5,433 nt of DNA, from the NCBI GenBank assembly GCA_028685945.1, contig JAQUCZ010000099.1:1-5433 (forward strand), read 5' to 3'. The notes under the pieces were generated by a model. The model made no database searches. It worked only from the letters and a program-made list of their open reading frames with translations, and was not told the DNA's origin. Below, piece by piece: positions 4,539-5,433 of the stretch. This DNA is from Sulfurimonadaceae bacterium. GTDB taxonomy: Bacteria; Campylobacterota; Campylobacteria; Campylobacterales; Sulfurimonadaceae. A program made the translations under genes and the position numbers. Position 1 is the first letter of the stretch; each line of letters starts with the position of its first letter.

Positions 4539-5433
4539 ATGAAAAAAATATTACTCGCTAGCGCACTGTGCGCAACCTATCTTTGCGGCGATGTCGCTAC
4601 ACTTTTGCCGGTTGAAAAGCGAACGTTTGACCAATCCAAATATATCCCCGATATCTCGGTGATCCTTGATGCTTCCTACGTCAACCGCAGCAAAACAAAC
4701 GACGAAGTACAGCACCTTGAACTCCCCGGTGTTGCACACGGACTTTTAGGCTCCCATTCGCATGACGGCGACGAACATGCTACCTACAACGCCAACCAAG
4801 GGTTTAATCTCAACTACGCAGAACTCGTTCTCTCTAGCAGCGTCGACCCGTTCCTTTCGCTCGATGCGGTACTGCACTTTAGCGAAAACGGCGTAGAGGT
4901 GGAAGAGGCGTATTTTACTACGACGGCTCTTGGCAACGGTCTGCGTTTTCGCGGGGGGAAACTTCTCTCCAATTTCGGCTATATCAATGCCCAGCACCAC
5001 CATTACTGGGATTTCGGCGATATGCCTTTAGTGTACGAAGCGTTTTTAGGGATGCACGGCATCAACGAACTCGGCGCACAGCTTCAATGGACGGCACCTA
5101 CGCCGTTTTATCTGATGGCAGGGTTTGAGGTGTTGCAAGGGGCGAATGAACAGATGTTCGGCAATGAAACGATCGGCGACGTGGAAGATCCTATTGCAAA
5201 GGGAAAAGATGCTCCAACACTCTTTGTAGGTTACCTTAAAAGTTCGGTCGATGTAGGCGATACGACGTTTTTCGGCGGTCTCTCTTACGCACAAGGTACC
5301 TCGCGTATCGACCACACAACAGATGAAACTCCTCATGCATTTGCGGGTGATAGCAAGCTTTACGGAGCAGATTTCGTAGTATTGCACTCGTTTGATTCCT
5401 ACAGTTCCCTCAAATGGCAAACAGAGTGGCTCA
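4539..5433 (+). CDS. His-rich outer-membrane beta-barrel protein, putative zinc-regulated receptor/porin (3' truncated)
   Basis: The first 298 residues of a longer protein cut by the window edge; the frame is open to the end. Seen: a signal peptide (MKK, then a hydrophobic stretch) with likely cleavage near residues 16-18, and a mature part rich in alternating beta-strand patterns (for example LNYAELVLSSSVDPFLSLDAVLHF, broadly 91-114), as in outer-membrane barrels. A His-rich stretch, HGLLGSHSHDGDEH at 67-80, and HHH at 153-155 suggest metal binding. I recall very similar sequences annotated in Campylobacterota as 'zinc-regulated TonB-dependent outer membrane receptor'. However, no TonB box or plug domain is obvious in this part, so a porin-like channel is equally possible. 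AAGGA lies eight bases before the ATG. It is likely co-transcribed with the small His/Cys-rich gene, and zinc transporter genes would be expected beyond the window. Confidence 0.82.
   Translation, partial: MKKILLASALCATYLCGDVATLLPVEKRTFDQSKYIPDISVILDASYVNRSKTNDEVQHLELPGVAHGLLGSHSHDGDEHATYNANQGFNLNYAELVLSSSVDPFLSLDAVLHFSENGVEVEEAYFTTTALGNGLRFRGGKLLSNFGYINAQHHHYWDFGDMPLVYEAFLGMHGINELGAQLQWTAPTPFYLMAGFEVLQGANEQMFGNETIGDVEDPIAKGKDAPTLFVGYLKSSVDVGDTTFFGGLSYAQGTSRIDHTTDETPHAFAGDSKLYGADFVVLHSFDSYSSLKWQTEWL

Noticed and set aside
5046..5420. 124-codon frame on the - strand near the right edge
   Set aside because: It is antisense to the outer-membrane protein frame, which stays open through the window end and carries a signal peptide and ribosome binding site.

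Overview
The window looks like chromosomal DNA of a Campylobacterota (epsilonproteobacterial) organism, probably a free-living Sulfurimonas/Sulfuricurvum-type lineage. The reasons are a GC content that looks intermediate, a classical rubrerythrin, closely spaced tRNA genes, CysQ, and an outer-membrane protein of a kind I recall from that phylum as 'zinc-regulated TonB-dependent outer membrane receptor'. The phylum assignment is recognition from memory, not a search result.

Layout, left to right. (1) 104-806, + strand: a two-gene unit, rubrerythrin (peroxide reduction) followed one base later by a 65-residue Bfd-type [2Fe-2S] protein, plausibly an electron-transfer partner. A GCAA-capped stem-loop follows. 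(2) 938-1591, +: an unrecognised six-helix membrane protein of half-transporter size with its own -10 element and ribosome binding site. (3) 1656-1857, +: tRNA-Gly(UCC) and tRNA-Ala(GGC) behind a good sigma-70 promoter, with a near-palindromic spacer between them. (4) 1869-3215, -: a clearly AT-richer gene for a P-loop ATPase with a C-terminal DUF234/PD-(D/E)XK nuclease-like domain. It converges on the tRNA pair with 11 bp between them and looks like an insertion. (5) 3323-4078, -: CysQ, a 3'(2'),5'-bisphosphate nucleotidase, probably starting at GTG, with a TATAAT promoter and a weak hairpin terminator. (6) 4210-4479 and 4539-5433 (cut by the window edge), +, divergent from cysQ: a small exported or membrane-anchored His/Cys-rich protein and a His-rich outer-membrane beta-barrel protein. 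I read these as the start of a transition-metal (zinc-type) acquisition operon.

How the genes may work together: the first pair fits oxidative-stress defence, with iron-sulfur electron delivery to a diiron peroxidase. The last pair fits metal capture and passage across the outer membrane. cysQ and the tRNAs are housekeeping. The ATPase is the accessory gene. No CRISPR array, insertion sequence or rRNA is visible. The parts most worth a second look are the His/Cys-rich small protein with its outer-membrane partner, the rubrerythrin-Bfd coupling, the ATPase-nuclease next to the tRNAs, and the inter-tRNA palindrome.
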